A stretch of 64,000 bases of DNA, from positions 1-64,000 of the forward strand of contig JASANE010018585.1 of NCBI GenBank assembly GCA_030248225.1, written 5' to 3'. The translations under genes and the position numbers were made by a program. Position 1 is the first letter of the stretch. Every line of letters starts with the position of its first letter. Below, one piece after another: positions 47,428-60,713 of the stretch. The notes under the pieces are model-generated. The model worked only from the letters and a program-made list of their open reading frames with translations. It was not told the DNA's origin and searched no databases. Source of the stretch: Trileptium ribeirensis (taxonomy: Eukaryota; Nematoda; Enoplea; Enoplida; Thoracostomopsidae).

Positions 47428-50400
47428 GTAAAACAAATGATATTTGTCGCAACGCTAACTGCTGAAAAAGCAAACGGCATGCTCTTAACACATCGCTAAT
47501 GTATTTTATGCAAACAAAAAACACAATATTTTACTAACATATATGTGTAATTTTTTGGTAACAATTTTCTATGTTTTTATTTTTTATATAAGTTTTGTCA
47601 AAGCAAACTACATATATTACATTCTGTGCAAATTTAACCGGTGCATCGGTTTCAAATTGACATTACCACATCAGTTATGTTGCCACATCGGTTTCGCTTT
47701 TTGTCACATAGTTCACAGCAGCAGCTTAATTTTACATTGCTCTGCCCGAAAAGGTCATACTCTAAGATTTTACAAATCTAACCGCTGAAGTCCACTTGAA
47801 GCATGAAAATGTGGCGCAGCAAAACGTTTCTGATTATTTCTCGACCACACTATTTATGAAAACAAAAATTGTCAGCACAAAACAAATGTATCTTTTTAAA
47901 AGTAAAATTATCAACTTTACCACTGCTCTATTTAGCGAATAGTTTTTTTATTTCATTTAACAGCAAGGACGGTTTTGAAGATGCAGCGCTGTTTTGGGGT
48001 ATCAATAGAGTATTATTATTGAGGCCTATTAGAAAAATGACGACCTTATTTATATAAATTTTTTGAATTTTTGGCGCAACCACGACGGGTTTATTCTACA
48101 ATCATTTTTTAAATGCCGTCAATAATTTTTTAGTTCTCAACATAGACTGTAAAGAGACAAGTGAATTTTATGTAAGTCCATGCCCATAAATATTATATGC
48201 GATTTGAGCATTTCCCAATATTGAAGATATCCTAGTATGCACTGTTTTACGTTTCTGTAAACAACCGTCTAAATAATAATACAGACACCTTTACTAAAAT
48301 AGTCTCTGATTGAATGTTTAATTTATAACAACATGTCCTTTGTCTGTCCGCTGCTTAAACACGGCGCTAGATTTAATAACTATAATCTAAATTCATTTCT
48401 TTTCATTGTTTTGCGGAAATTATAACCTGTCAAATTTGGCTCAACATATTTATTGTGCCGATATATGCTAAATGCATGTTGTCATAAAAATAATTGTCTA
48501 TTATTAAAACTGCAGTACTGCAATTAATTTATAATTCTAATTTGTCCCTTTGTGTTTCGTCTATATTTTTATTGTTGAACGTACTAAAATGATAAGCATT
48601 AGCAAATACCATCGCCTTATTCCTATTAAGTTCTAAACATTGTAGCAGGTTTGCATAAATAAATTGTCATGCAATATTTTCGTAACAAAATATAGGTATT
48701 ATTTTATTTCTGTAGGTATTGAAAATACTGGGATGTTGTACCACCAACTAGTATATGTGGACTCAAAAAATAGATACAAATACAAGCTACAGATCTGCAG
48801 CTAAGAAAGCAGAACAAGCAATACTGTTTGGAGAAAGCTACAGCAATTGCTAACAATATTTTCAATTATTGTTATTTACTAGCAGACAGGTCTCACAAAG
48901 TTATGAATTAAAACGTTGACAAAAGTGCGAAACATCCGTTGATATTTCGAAGAAAATTTGGTCGCATACCAACGAACAAAACCTTTATCGCCGAAATTAC
49001 TGACATAGATTTTGAGGTGAAAAAGAACAACTACATAATAGTTATCCTCCAAGAATAACAAAACCAAGCCGTTTCAGCTCGGTTGACATGCCGATGCTCC
49101 CTCGATCAATCCAGATAAATATGGTCGAACACTTAGTTTAAACTTAAAAAAGTTTTATAATATATAATGATACGCCCGGTTAGAAAATCCGGAATTAGAC
49201 TGATCTAAATTTGTATTGCACATATCGGATTATGGATTCTCACGCAGAACTCCAATACAAATACCAACTACGTAACCAGAAGTATCTCTGCGAAGAGCTG
49301 CACTGATATTGCTGGGTGGAGTACAGATTAAACGCGCGTGGAACGCATTTAAACCAACTTCGCATTTCTGTCGTCCTTCACGAGAATTACTAAGGGCTGC
49401 ACAAGGGAAAGACGCTAGCTGTACTGTTTAGCTCTTGCCAAGAGGGCCTGCAGTAAGAATAACTAAAAAGCTCTCGAATTAGTTTTAATACGGGGAGACA
49501 TTTCACTTAGTCAATGCAAAATTTACAATCCAAACTGCCTTATAAATCAGCAGACAAATTTATACAATGAAGATACATTTCCATTGTATTACGGTATTTC
49601 ATACGATGAAATCATCGTTAAAACAATTTCCAGCTTAAAAATAATGCCTATATTAAAAAACCCAAAGAATATAATGTAATTATTTCAATGATGGCATTCT
49701 CTTATCCCAAATATCTATTAACAAAACGGTTTGCCAATGCATCGCATTTTAATTAATTTCCTTTTTCGGCGCCGGTGAAATGTTGGCTTTTGTTTCAATG
49801 TGATTATAATTGTCAATGTCACATTCCAGTATTAACTGTCTTTGTCTTTCTATCACTAACGAAAAATTTCAATGTTTTCTTGTTTAATGTATAGCCTGTA
49901 TATATCCACATTATCTCTTTATTATACCTTCTCGTCTATATATGCATACGATATGCAAATATATGTACAAAACCAAGTATGTAATTGCAAACCAGGTGTC
50001 TTTGCATTTATCTAAGATTGTTTTATTCATACATTTTAATAAAATGCTAAAATTAAAAAAATTCGAATACAAATCGATTTCAATACAAAATCAAAATAAA
50101 TTTTGATTAGATTAACGGCTAAAATTAGCAATTTTTAAGGAATGTCTTATTTCCAAACTTTATTTTGTATTTTTCAGGAAATTTCCGATAAATAATCACA
50201 CTAAAGCCTAAATGTTTCTCCTATTAATGCAGGACTATAATTTCGAATATGTTATCACTTCCTCGTCACAAACATTTTTCGTGACGTTCATGTTTTGTAA
50301 CTACATTATAAATTCATGATATACTTTATACCTTATAGACCATTAAATACCCAAAATACTTTATAGTCAAGGACAGGTGATATTCAGAATTAAATATTAT

Positions 50401-51422
50401 CCTCATATAGTTTTGACTTACATACATAATCTTAACAATAAACGAGTATTAGCTGTACCAAAGATGCTTTTTGTTTATAAATCAGTTAGTTTACCTGCAT
50501 ATGATTGTAACCACATAGTCGCAAATTCTGTGTAAACACGTATGCGGCCGAGTTGCATGTGATGGTTATAGAAAATATATACTTTATCTTTCGACAATCC
50601 CATATGCCACCATACATACCTTGATGTAGCCTCTGATCTTCAGCAATTTAAACACTTGTAAATTCCGTTAAACAGAGAAATGGGGTATATTTGTGAATAG
50701 TATGTCAATATCTTGACAAATTAATGTGTAGAGTTATGTGGTGGAATACCCAGTCGCATGTCGATTTCTCAAAACTTACTACATGTTCATTTTTTGCCAA
50801 AAATGGATCTCTTGACAATTCGTGGTAACATAACCAATTCTTCGCAGCTAAACAATCTCAAGACAATTTTTGACGTAGGCTAGCTGTTCGTAACAAGTGT
50901 TAGCTTAAGAATTAAAATCTTGGAAGCAATCTCGAAATCGTGAAGATCCAGAGAATAGGTACATTTGAGCAACCAAAATTTGGGGGAGCCCTCCAGGGTT
51001 GCGCCATTCCAACCGCCCTATTGGCAAGATGGGAACAACCTTTCTACATCATAAAAACAATAAAATGTATTACCACATAAATTGTAGAAGAAATTTAAAC
51101 TTTTGTATTTGTTACGAATGCATTGTTTACTGCCGCGTTTTGAGAAATATTTAAACATATCGAAAAATTTAATTTCGCACAGTATGATACAGCGTATTTT
51201 TCGTACAGCTTTACACTAGTTTCCTGATTTCCTCAACGTTATCGTACCCTAATTAAATTTTGAGCAAATGAAAGCCTTGAGAAGGTAACAAGATATGAAC
51301 ATAATGCTTGAGTCGAGTTTAGGTGCGCACACCCGGGTCATTCTTTTGTCAAGTCATGCGTCTTTCACACAGAAGTGCGTGCACGAACTGCACACTGTAG
51401 ACACGTTGCGTAACGATTAAAC

Positions 51423-51515
51423 GCAAGATGAAGACAATGGCTTTTCATTGTACGCAAAATTAAGACAACGGCTTTCCGTTGCATGCAAAATAAAGGCAAC
51501 GGCTTTCCATTGCCC
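51423..51515 (+). repeat. Three 31 bp units with internal hairpin
   Basis: Three contiguous 31 bp units, each starting GCAA-AT-AAG and holding an inverted repeat around CTTT, such as CAACGGCTTTCCGTTG in the second unit. Each unit could form a 5-6 bp stem. Confidence 0.85.
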
Positions 51516-51838
51516 GCAAAATGCTAATAACGCGCTTCTATTACCATATATGTATTGAAATATTTATGGTTATGACATACCGCTAGAGAAACGGTACCGT
51601 CTAAATTTATAGCTTGCGTGCAATGGTTGATAACATATCTACAACAACTAACAATCGCAGCAACCATATCTGCATCTTTGTGCAATGGTAGTGCCTATAT
51701 GTGCAGGTTGCAGGCAATGGGACTACAATGTTTACAAAATCTGTGCAGTTTTAGAGAACGTTAATACAACTACCAGTAAATATAGATTTCATACCAGATA
51801 GATTCGTTTCAGTACCATATAGATTTCCGTCTTAGTTT

Positions 51839-52352
51839 TTTCGTAGTTTCAGAATTTGAATATGTACATATTTTTGTAAAGATCAAGTAGGTATGTATAC
51901 CTACATACCTAGACGGGGACTATATGAACACTACAAACCATGCGCTACAGAACATTAATGAGCTGAGTTAAGCAAGGCGCAGTTTGGCATTGCACAATGT
52001 TACCAAAGGATAGAAATTAATTATGTTGAACGTTTAACACGACAGTGAAGGTACGAAAGCCGTAGGCGCTATCAGTCAGTTGTTGTAGGGGAAGCTTTCG
52101 TAGTTTCAGAATTTGAATATGTACATATTTTTGTAAAGATCAAGTAGGTATGTATACCTACATACCTAGACGGGGACTATATGAACACTACAAACCATGC
52201 GCTACAGAACATTAATGAGCTGAGTTAAGCAAGGCGCAGTTTGGCATTGCACAATGTTACCAAAGGATAGAAATTAATTATGTTGAACGTTTAACACGAC
52301 AGTGAAGGTACGAAAGCCGTAGGCGCTATCTGTCAGTTGTTGTAGGGGAAGC
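51839..52352 (+). repeat. Tandem duplication of a 257 bp unit
   Basis: Two adjacent copies (51,839-52,095 and 52,096-52,352), identical except for TATCAGTCAG against TATCTGTCAG near the end. Each unit contains the palindrome-like TAGGTATGTATACCTACATA. The near-identity marks a recent event. Confidence 0.95.
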
Positions 52353-53060
52353 TTTCGACTGTCAACGATATCTTTTAATGGCAATAAACCTCACTATTGA
52401 ATTGTTGTGCTTTCCAAATTTTTTATTTCGAAAAATTAGTGTCTTGTCGATACCAAGTTTTGCAATTCTGAGCGTATGTAAAATTTGTAAAATATATTTC
52501 GCCCAGCACAATTCGTGATATACAAGATATATACAAAGCTGTAGTTAGCAAACGAATATTCGGTCAGACTCACGATCTACAAAATCGTTCGTTTTAACGT
52601 TGCCAATAATTATTCATCGATTATGGAGATACTATAGTTTTATGTTCTACGGGTCTAATTTACCTATGATTTAAACAAATTGTTAACTAGAGGCATTAAC
52701 CGATACACAAACAACTCGTCATCAACAGCTACAAAGACGCATCATCTGTGAAAGACGCAGCAGTTCAGGATAGTAATTAACGCAAACGAAGATTTTCCCT
52801 TATGTGCGCGAACAAATGTTTGCGAGATAGCGAAATGTAGGTGCGGGTCGCGGTAGCTATTATTCGATTTACCATCACATATTTCTGACCGCGTATACGG
52901 GAAAACGAGATTACTAATCACGTTTTTTTCGTATACTACAATACACATATAGACCATGACCATAGATATCTGATCATCATGTCATTTGGTGAAATCGGAC
53001 AACCGTGCGAAATGGAGAAATATGTGCGTACACATATTCTGTTCGTACATCGCAGAGCCC

Positions 53061-53114
53061 TTGTTCGCGTTCACTAAAATGCGAATACCGATAGCACAAA
53101 TGTGAACGCGAACG
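53061..53114. repeat. Inverted repeat with TTCGCGTTCAC arms
   Basis: TTGTTCGCGTTCAC (53,061-53,074) faces GTGAACGCGAACGA (53,102-53,115), about 13 of 14 matching, with a 27 base loop. It may be the core of a small degenerate element. Confidence 0.65.
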
Positions 53115-53528
53115 ATGCAGTTCGTGATTGTGACAAAAAGAACAACCATGTTGTGCGCGCCTAAAATGGACTCATGCATAAGCCAAGCCAGAGACAACGT
53201 TGGGTGGGGAGTGTGAATTATTAATGGCCACTGTTCTTAAAGTAGACTTAAGAGATTCTACTACCTGGAGCCACTTATTGCTAGATGCCTAGGTCCAATA
53301 GTCCCCTTCGTTTACGCCCCTGGATATAAAACGTTTTTAATTTTTCCCAAAATATACTAAACGCCATATCGTGGAATCAGTTTTTTTTGCATTACTGTAA
53401 GTTTGTGGATAACAACAATGTATCAATGACTGTGTTATGATTGTGTCAATAAGCCGGGCCACTCCAAATCTTTATGAAATACTACCATTTAACCGTTATT
53501 TTATTATTTAACTGTTTATTGATTTAAG

Positions 53529-53599
53529 GTAGCTCGTAAACTAGCTATGGTCGAAGCAGACTTAGAACGAGCTGAGGAGCGCGCTGAAGCCGGTGAAAA
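53529..53599 (+). CDS. lev-11: Tropomyosin exon 5 (constitutive)
   Basis: 71 nt, residues 165-188, ending with two bases of an asparagine codon. It encodes VARKLAMVEADLERAEERAE then AGE. This is the most conserved part of tropomyosin; I recall the same sequence in nematode muscle tropomyosin. The acceptor ATTTAAG is unusual in using AAG; the donor is GTAGGT. A single copy was found, so all isoforms should contain it. Confidence 0.96.
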
Positions 53600-56071
53600 G
53601 TAGGTTTTCGTTGCACCATGCATGTGTCCTAAAGCTAACTTTTTATTTACTTTTTCTGTGTTCTACCAAATCTCGTTTTCAATAACTACTGTGTTTTGCC
53701 CCAGATGATAAGGCAACATGGTTTTATGTAGCCGCGGCGGAAATTGACTATTTCAACTTATGCAATAAATGCTGAGATACAGGTACACAGCTTGACTTCG
53801 CAGATACGGCGTGTCTTCTTTCTAAAACTTTTTACACTTTTTACATCTAAAATAAATACTAAGAGCCTAGAGCAACAAATTTTCAACAACCGTAAAAATT
53901 GTTGGACTTAATCGTAATTGAAACAAGGAGAATCAAAAAAGAAAAACAAGCAAAACCAGAAAAAATTTTCCTGCCAAGCAATGTAATAGATTGCAATTAT
54001 GCTACTCGCCGCAAGATTGTAGTGCACAAACAGAAAGAAATTCTTATGAACTGTCGGCGTCGCAAACTTCTGCTTTGACATAACCAAAAGTAATAAAAGT
54101 CACAAAGGGGTGACCATATCTCTGCGGCAAAATAGCATAATGGGTTATGCTTTTTCTATAAGACTGTAAATTTGGTACAAAATTGCCCATTTGTCTCCAA
54201 TTTAGGGCACTAAAAGCCCAACGGTAGTTTTTGAATACTTGCTCTGTATATTTCGACCCTACATAATTGTTTCCACACTTTTAACACCTAAAATACATAC
54301 TTGCTTTGTACTTTTCTGACCCTATAAAACATTTGATCAAACACCGTTTAAACTATTAACTACTAGACTCTTCTTCTTGAACAGTTTTTTATTAATTATT
54401 CTCTGCATGCGAACTGTCTCAATTCTTACGCGTATTCTTTACTTTCAATGGAAAACGGAGGTAATGTCTGGGAACCATAAACAGAGCTAGGGGTTATATA
54501 GTTCATGAAGGTAATTTGTTCAACTATAGAATTGAAGTTCTACAAACATTTACAGCATACACTCAGCCGATGAAATGAAACAACACTAAAACATTTTTAA
54601 CTCCAATTATTCATATAAACACTAGCATATAAAATATCACCAATCAATTGCTAATTCGGAGAGGTATTAAAATTTATTACACTGATGCTAAGTTGCACTG
54701 ATTGCCAGATACGAAAATTTATATCGTCTATATCATTTGAGCCATAATTTTAAATAAATATTTCGCGACAAATGAACTGTACCTTAGTATTCGGAAGGTC
54801 TCGTGCAGGGGAGTAAATGCCGAATTCATTGGTTCACATTTACGCTTACAAAGCGTAAATGTGGACATCTCAACATTTTTAATACTTTTCGTGTTTTCAG
54901 GTAAATGCAACAGTATATATTTTAATTTTTTTACAGCTAAAATTCAACCAATTATGTATTGCACTAATGACATTTAAAATATGTCACGTAACCGGAATTT
55001 CGGTTCGTCAGCCGGCGAAATTCCGGTTTCGACAACAGGCAATAATCCTACTAGAACCGGAACGTATTTTAAAATGTCTTTCACTTGGTATAACTGTGCA
55101 AGCTGTTTCACATTGAGCATAACTGCCTGCCATCAAGCGTACACGTTTATATTCCTCCATTTCCTCTGACTGTGTCAATAATACTTAGTTTAATTTCATT
55201 TATCCAAAATCAGCACTCAAGTAAACCAGTGTCTATGTACCGGAGCCAGTTTTAGATAGGAAACGATAGCTGTGTCTTGTCCAAAACAAATAAAGCGAAC
55301 GTTTACAAGATATCCGGCGAACATAACAAGAAACAAGACAGCTCACAAGAAAGATTAGACTGCTTAGGACGATGAGAAAATTCAAAAGATAGTTGATTTA
55401 ACGATCGAAGTTGCGATCTATTTGCGTTATCGCAACTCTGTGAGAGCAATTAAAATGCCTTCCAATATGCATTACAGCGTGCAAACTGTGTCACCTTAAT
55501 ATAAGTGCCCATTATTGAGTGTTTCTTAACCTACTTCGCTCGCTATTCAAGTCAGCTGTGTTACTTGTGCAACTTGTTTCACCAAAAATTAGTGCTGAAG
55601 TGTTAAGTAACGCCTATGCAACAATGCTGTTTCGCAAAAGGCGACTAAAGCTTAGTTTTACCTAATGCTCGACTGTTTAAAACTAGCGCTTGATCGCTTT
55701 TTTCAAAAACAAAATACCGAAATTACTAAAATTCTTTGGGTAAGTTATATATTACGAAACCAGAACCATACATTTTGCCATACGCTATAAATTGATTAAA
55801 CCAGTTTCTGATCCTGGTTTCGGCTGTGTACGGGTCCGGTTCCGGTTCTGAATACTCATCGATATTTAACCTTCCAATATTCAGGTTAACGTGACTGTTA
55901 GTGCAACTTAACGACCACTGAGTTGCATTTTAGTAGCTTCTTGTAGTGCACCACGTCCGTTTCTATCGTTAAATAGCAGAATGCTCAGAAAAGTTCGGCT
56001 AACATTCATTTCTGTCTGACGTTAACAACACCTAATTTCTGTCTAATGTTATATCATATATATACTTGTAG
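53600..56071 (+). other. Intron 5-6a
   Basis: 2.5 kb, AT-rich, no recognised exon or mobile element. Confidence 0.6.
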
Positions 56072-56210
56072 CAAGATTGTTGAGATGGAAGAAGAGTTGC
56101 GCGTTGTTGGCAACAATTTAAAATCTTTGGAAATGTCCGAAGAAAAATCGTTGGAACGCGACGAAAACTACGCCACGCAAATTCGAGTACTTGACCGACG
56201 TCTAAAAGAG
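56072..56210 (+). CDS. lev-11: Tropomyosin exon 6a (alternative, fused 6+7)
   Basis: 139 nt, equal to vertebrate exons 6 (76) plus 7 (63) without the intron. It encodes [20 protein letters not shown] then [20 protein letters not shown] and DRRLKE, residues 189-234. Acceptor ACTTGTAG, donor GTTGGT. The first 20 residues are near-canonical. The second half diverges from the consensus ([11 protein letters not shown] against [11 protein letters not shown] in 6b). Exon 6b has the same length and phase 4.5 kb downstream. 139 is not a multiple of three, so joint inclusion would shift the frame. Confidence 0.94.
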
Positions 56211-56284
56211 GTTGGTTGCGAAAATCGTCTAAACATTGTTAAAACAAATTCAGCATTCTAATTAGACGGTGTCTATATCTACAA

Positions 56285-56615
56285 ATGCAAAATTACATCA
56301 GAGAGCGCCTACTGCGTTTTGGCTCATGGTTCATGCGATTTCAAGGCTCAGAAGTGTGCAATGCTTTATCTCGCCACCTATTTCTCATATACGCTCATAG
56401 CGAGAGAGGGGTATTATCCACTGCTGACCCGTGGAACCCCTTCGACGGGAAGCGCATATCTTCCTGACGGGTATGGTGAATCTTCTTCCCTGAATGTCTG
56501 CTTAGGCAAAATTTCCATAAAATTAGGAATAATATTGAGTCTCAAAAATTCTAAAATTCACCTCCGCCGAAGTAACGGCTATTCCACTGGGACCAAAGAC
56601 ATCATGCAAATCTGC
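56285..56615. repeat. GC-rich block with AT-rich core (intron 6a-6b)
   Basis: A moderately GC-rich left part (GACCCGTGGAACCCCTTCG) and CACCTCCGCCGAAGTAACGG at the right surround a core with GCAAAATTTCCATAAAATTA. The plan is similar to the other blocks but more decayed. Confidence 0.4.
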
Positions 56616-58627
56616 TATTGCTTTACTTGACGACAGTCCCACTATATAGCCGGCTATACTGTGTTCCAGCTAAGTCCCACTGCTACGGCTATCTAACGTG
56701 TACAACCGTACCACAGATAAGTTTAATATAAGACATTATTGTACATAGTTATATAATTTTTCGTCTATGTGGTTTGTGCATGCACTGATAACTGTCTACT
56801 GACACATCTTACTAGGACTATTTACTTTGCATTTTAGTTTGTATTAGTTTAAAATCGTATTTTGTGCACAGATTTTATAGGAAACTTCTGTAATTTTCAC
56901 AATTCTAATGTCAGATTCTTTACTATTTTTCATTATTTCAGCAAAATACTTTATCAGCCATACAAATTTTCAAGAAGTGTACAGGTGTATGGCTGAGGCT
57001 GTCTTTGTGACATATTTTACTATAATAATTCTTGTTGTCATAATTTTGTATAGCCATGGCTGTTTTTGTAAGATTTTGAGGGGCTCGAATACTAGTCGTG
57101 AGTTTTGATTCCACACGAAATACTCACTTTTCTAGGAGATGTATAACTTGCTAATATGCAGGTTACACCTGAACTATAACGTAGCTCTGAAATATATGTC
57201 CGAATACTTTAATTAATTGGGACAACAATTGAAAACTGAACATATTAGTTAAATTTTATTATCGCCATTACACAAAACATTTTCAACAGCCCATTACTTT
57301 CTACAAAGCACGGTCTAAAGGAATGTCTCGATAGAGGTGTACACTAATGTAGATTGTTATTAAAAGATTTATCGAGACTTGCCCACAAGCAGTATCTCTT
57401 TCTCAAACATGTACCATCATTTTAATATAGCGTTTATCGTGTTCGGTAGATCAAGTAAATAATTCTCAACACACAAACATCTCTTACCTTATGTAGCAGT
57501 TTCTATAAAAGTTTCAAATTTTAAGCACCAATTCTTTTTCAAAATTTTGTCACAGTGTGCGGTGAATGCGCACATTTTTCTGCGAACGCTGTTTAAGTCA
57601 AACGAAACCAAGAGTTCTACAGCACGAGTTTTACTTTTGCTGTACTTGTACAAAGTTGAAACTTTTGACAGTAATGTATTAAGCGACTTACCGAAAATCT
57701 ATGCTTAGTCAGAAAAAATGAAAACAGTGTCGCAACCGCCAGTGTTAGTGTTACTCTCAGACTAATGACAATATTTGAATGTATGTATGTATAAAATGAT
57801 TAACACCTGTTTCTAGCTTATACTGCAACGTTTTTGTTTCTGTTTCTATTATTTTCACTAATCATCATGGGATATCTATTTTGTCAAGTGATAAGCGTAG
57901 GTATTTTTTAATATTAATATTACTTATGATTGTGTGGGGAAGCTGTTTTATTTCCACCAACTTCAGATTAGGAATGAGTGATCAGAAGTGGTTCTAAAAA
58001 TACTATTTAACTTTAAAATGTGCAGTTTTTTTAAAAATGAATTTAGCTTTTATCACTATTATGAGCTGTTTGCATAGCATATATAACAGAAGACTATGCT
58101 ACAACTATATCGTAGGTTAATTGCGGTATAGACACTGCTTTGCTATCTGTGCAGATGCACATATTAGTCCTGTCGGTTGTGCAGCTTGTTCGTTGAAACT
58201 TGTTCTGCAACACTCGTTATTTTGGACAAATCTGTGAACGCATGACAAGTGATGTTACAACACCTTTCGTCGCTTGTCTAAAATTTTTTTGCTGTTTTAT
58301 ATTGTTCGAAAATTAAGAAGCATTTTAGCTGTATAAGCCAATTACCGGTTTATTGGTTGTTGGTCTATTCATAATGCCTTTGACGGCATTATTTATAATA
58401 TAATTTTACGGCACACAATCATGTGGCCAACGAAATATTTTGCTTGAAAAATATCGACCTATATGTTTGCCGGAGATTTTGTGAATAGACTTGCCTGAAA
58501 CCTATGGTCCGACAACAGCTTCGTTGTGTGTGGTTTTTATTTAATAATTCGTACTGAATTATTAATACTTAGTTCATGACCAGATAGGTAATACACAAAT
58601 ATTGATCAGTATGCCAATAATTGTGAT

Positions 58628-58860
58628 GGTGTGGCTTAGTAGTTAGAGCACAGGTCTCACAATGATGTGGTACGTAGTAGCGTGTTCGGGCCCTCCTATC
58701 TTCTTAATCTTCTTGGTCAAGAGGCTAAAGCCACGTGCTTCAGGATACCCACCTTTAAAATTGGTACGAGCTTGATCAGAAACAGAGCATTCGTGTGGAA
58801 AACGGTATCCCTCTACGGCTTGTGCTTTCGGCAACTCTGGCTGAGATTACCTAGAATTGA
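58628..58860 (+). mobile_element. tRNA-derived SINE-like element
   Basis: TGGCTTAGTAGTTAGAGCAC (58,632-58,651) matches a pol III A box and GTGTTCGGGCCC (58,682-58,693) a B box, at tRNA-like spacing. A less AT-rich body of about 160 bases follows. The right end is approximate and no clear target duplication was found. Confidence 0.55.
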
Positions 58861-59111
58861 AAGATAAGCACTCGCATCCTAAGTATAACTTGAATCACTT
58901 TTAATGTCAGTAATTGCTGTTGCCTGATCCTGTACCTCACTTTATATGACAGTAATTAATGGCTCGTTTAAAGTTTGGCATTGATCAAAAGTTGAAATCT
59001 ATGCTACAATGGCTCCCGATTGATGTACGAAAATATCTTTTTTTCCTCCGTTGTGATTTAAAAGGTGGTCGTTCAGATATATCCAAAACCGTGTATACAA
59101 TATCCAACGAA

Positions 59112-59302
59112 GGCAACCCTGAGGGACTAAAGTGTAATGCATGCCATGCCGTTCTCCATATACTAAGCCTAAGCCTTAGCCTAAGCTAAGGTCTTTATGT
59201 GAGACATACACTAAATCTAAGTTTCGGGACTGCCGCCCCCTGAATCCACCGCTCTAAGCTTCTCTTTTTTAACGATATAACTTATTCCCCTCAAGGTTAC
59301 AT
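59112..59302 (-). mobile_element. MITE family 1, copy E (tropomyosin intron)
   Basis: A fifth copy outside the palindrome, in the intron between exons 6a and 6b. It starts GCAACCCTGAGGGACTAAAG, has TAAGCCTAAGCCTTAGCC inside, and ends CCCCTCAAGGTTAC. It shows the family is dispersed in the genome, not unique to the palindrome. Confidence 0.82.
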
Positions 59303-60713
59303 GGGCCGAATATCCTATGCCACCCTATACTAGACAGATGGAAATATTACAAATTTGCAAAATAAGCTGTGATTTGATGTTTCATTTCGTGCTGAGCGAT
59401 ACATACTCTAGTTACCGAACAACGAAACAGTAAAGTCCACATCGATATTTAAACAAACGGCTTCTCGGTTCGGTCTTGGAAATTTCAGCTAATAGCCCAG
59501 TATAATAATATTTCTGTGTTTTGTCCGTCAGCATTTAGTTAATGTTATAGTATATGTCAAAGTTGTACATTGTAATGATAACATTGCGTTTGGGTCATGG
59601 TAGCTAATTCAGTTAGGTTTAATCTTATGTCTGCATATTATCATCATGTGTATTTAACTAACCGAGTTTGTAAATATCTTAAATATATTGACTACAATAC
59701 AATTTATTATTAAACGCCGCTATTTGGCAATAGACGGAGATTTATTGAAATAAGCGTTTTTAAATATCGACAATTGTGGTGTGATCGCTCACTGAATATT
59801 TTATCAGCTCAGCGGTGTTCTCCACCCCGTCTGCAAGTTGTACTGATATTGCCTCTTGTAAATACGTTAGATTGTCAATGTGACGGTGTGCGACACTTAA
59901 AATTCTTACACACCGCATGAATTTCAAAAGTAGTTCACGGTCATACAAATCCTGGTTTTTGTTCAGATAACCTTATACCTAAATGAGCATCAAATAACTT
60001 TGAACATGATTTTAAATACTCGTATGTGAGACCACGCAGGACATGAAGTGTGGCGGTTGAGAAATTTATGAAAAGCTGAACCCAAGAAAGCATAAGTACT
60101 ATGATGTGAATATAGAACACTAAAAAACTGTCATTACTAAGTGGGACCCGAAACCGCAATTACTCGGTATTTCTCTAATATTATTAGGATAGTTTTATGC
60201 ATTAGCTTTTAAACCGCAGTCATTGCTGCAGCAAATGCAGAGAGGTAACTAAATCTTAGGCAATAGTGCAGCCTTGAGTGAAGAATTTAAATCAAGTAGA
60301 AGTAGCATACAAATTTCGTTGAAGGTCCCTACCTGTCAGAGACAGGTTCAACAACATTTTTATGAAGAGTTCGAACTCGTTGGAAATGTCTCCGCCAAAT
60401 TCCTGAACGTGACTATGTTATGCAATGCTTTTGAAGCAGCAGTTATATGACGTAAATTAAAGCAAAGGAACGATGCATGGGGAAACCATTTTGGTTCGAC
60501 CTCGGAGTCGTTTCAAGACGAAGTTCTGGGTGCGCTCCTGGCTTGGTTTACATCCAGCTTTGCATTCAGAACACCGCAAGCGTCACAATCACACTTTACT
60601 CGATTAAAAGTTTCTGCCATTATAGAAATTGATAGTCCTCCGGCTAAAGTTTATTAGTGGCATTAAATCATCGATATTATCATCGATATTGATTGATAAT
60701 TTATCTGTGTCAG

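Larger units (their letters stand above)
47428..53528 (+). other. Intron 4d-5
   Basis: 6.1 kb. It contains a hairpin minisatellite (51,423-51,515), a 257 bp recent tandem duplication (51,839-52,352) and an 11 bp-arm inverted repeat near 53,061-53,114. The rest is AT-rich with no supported exon. Confidence 0.65.
56211..60713 (+). other. Intron 6a-6b
   Basis: 4.5 kb. It contains a GC-rich block with AT-rich core (about 56,285-56,615), a tRNA-like SINE fragment (58,628-58,860) and MITE family 1 copy E (59,112-59,302). No further exon is recognised. Confidence 0.65.
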
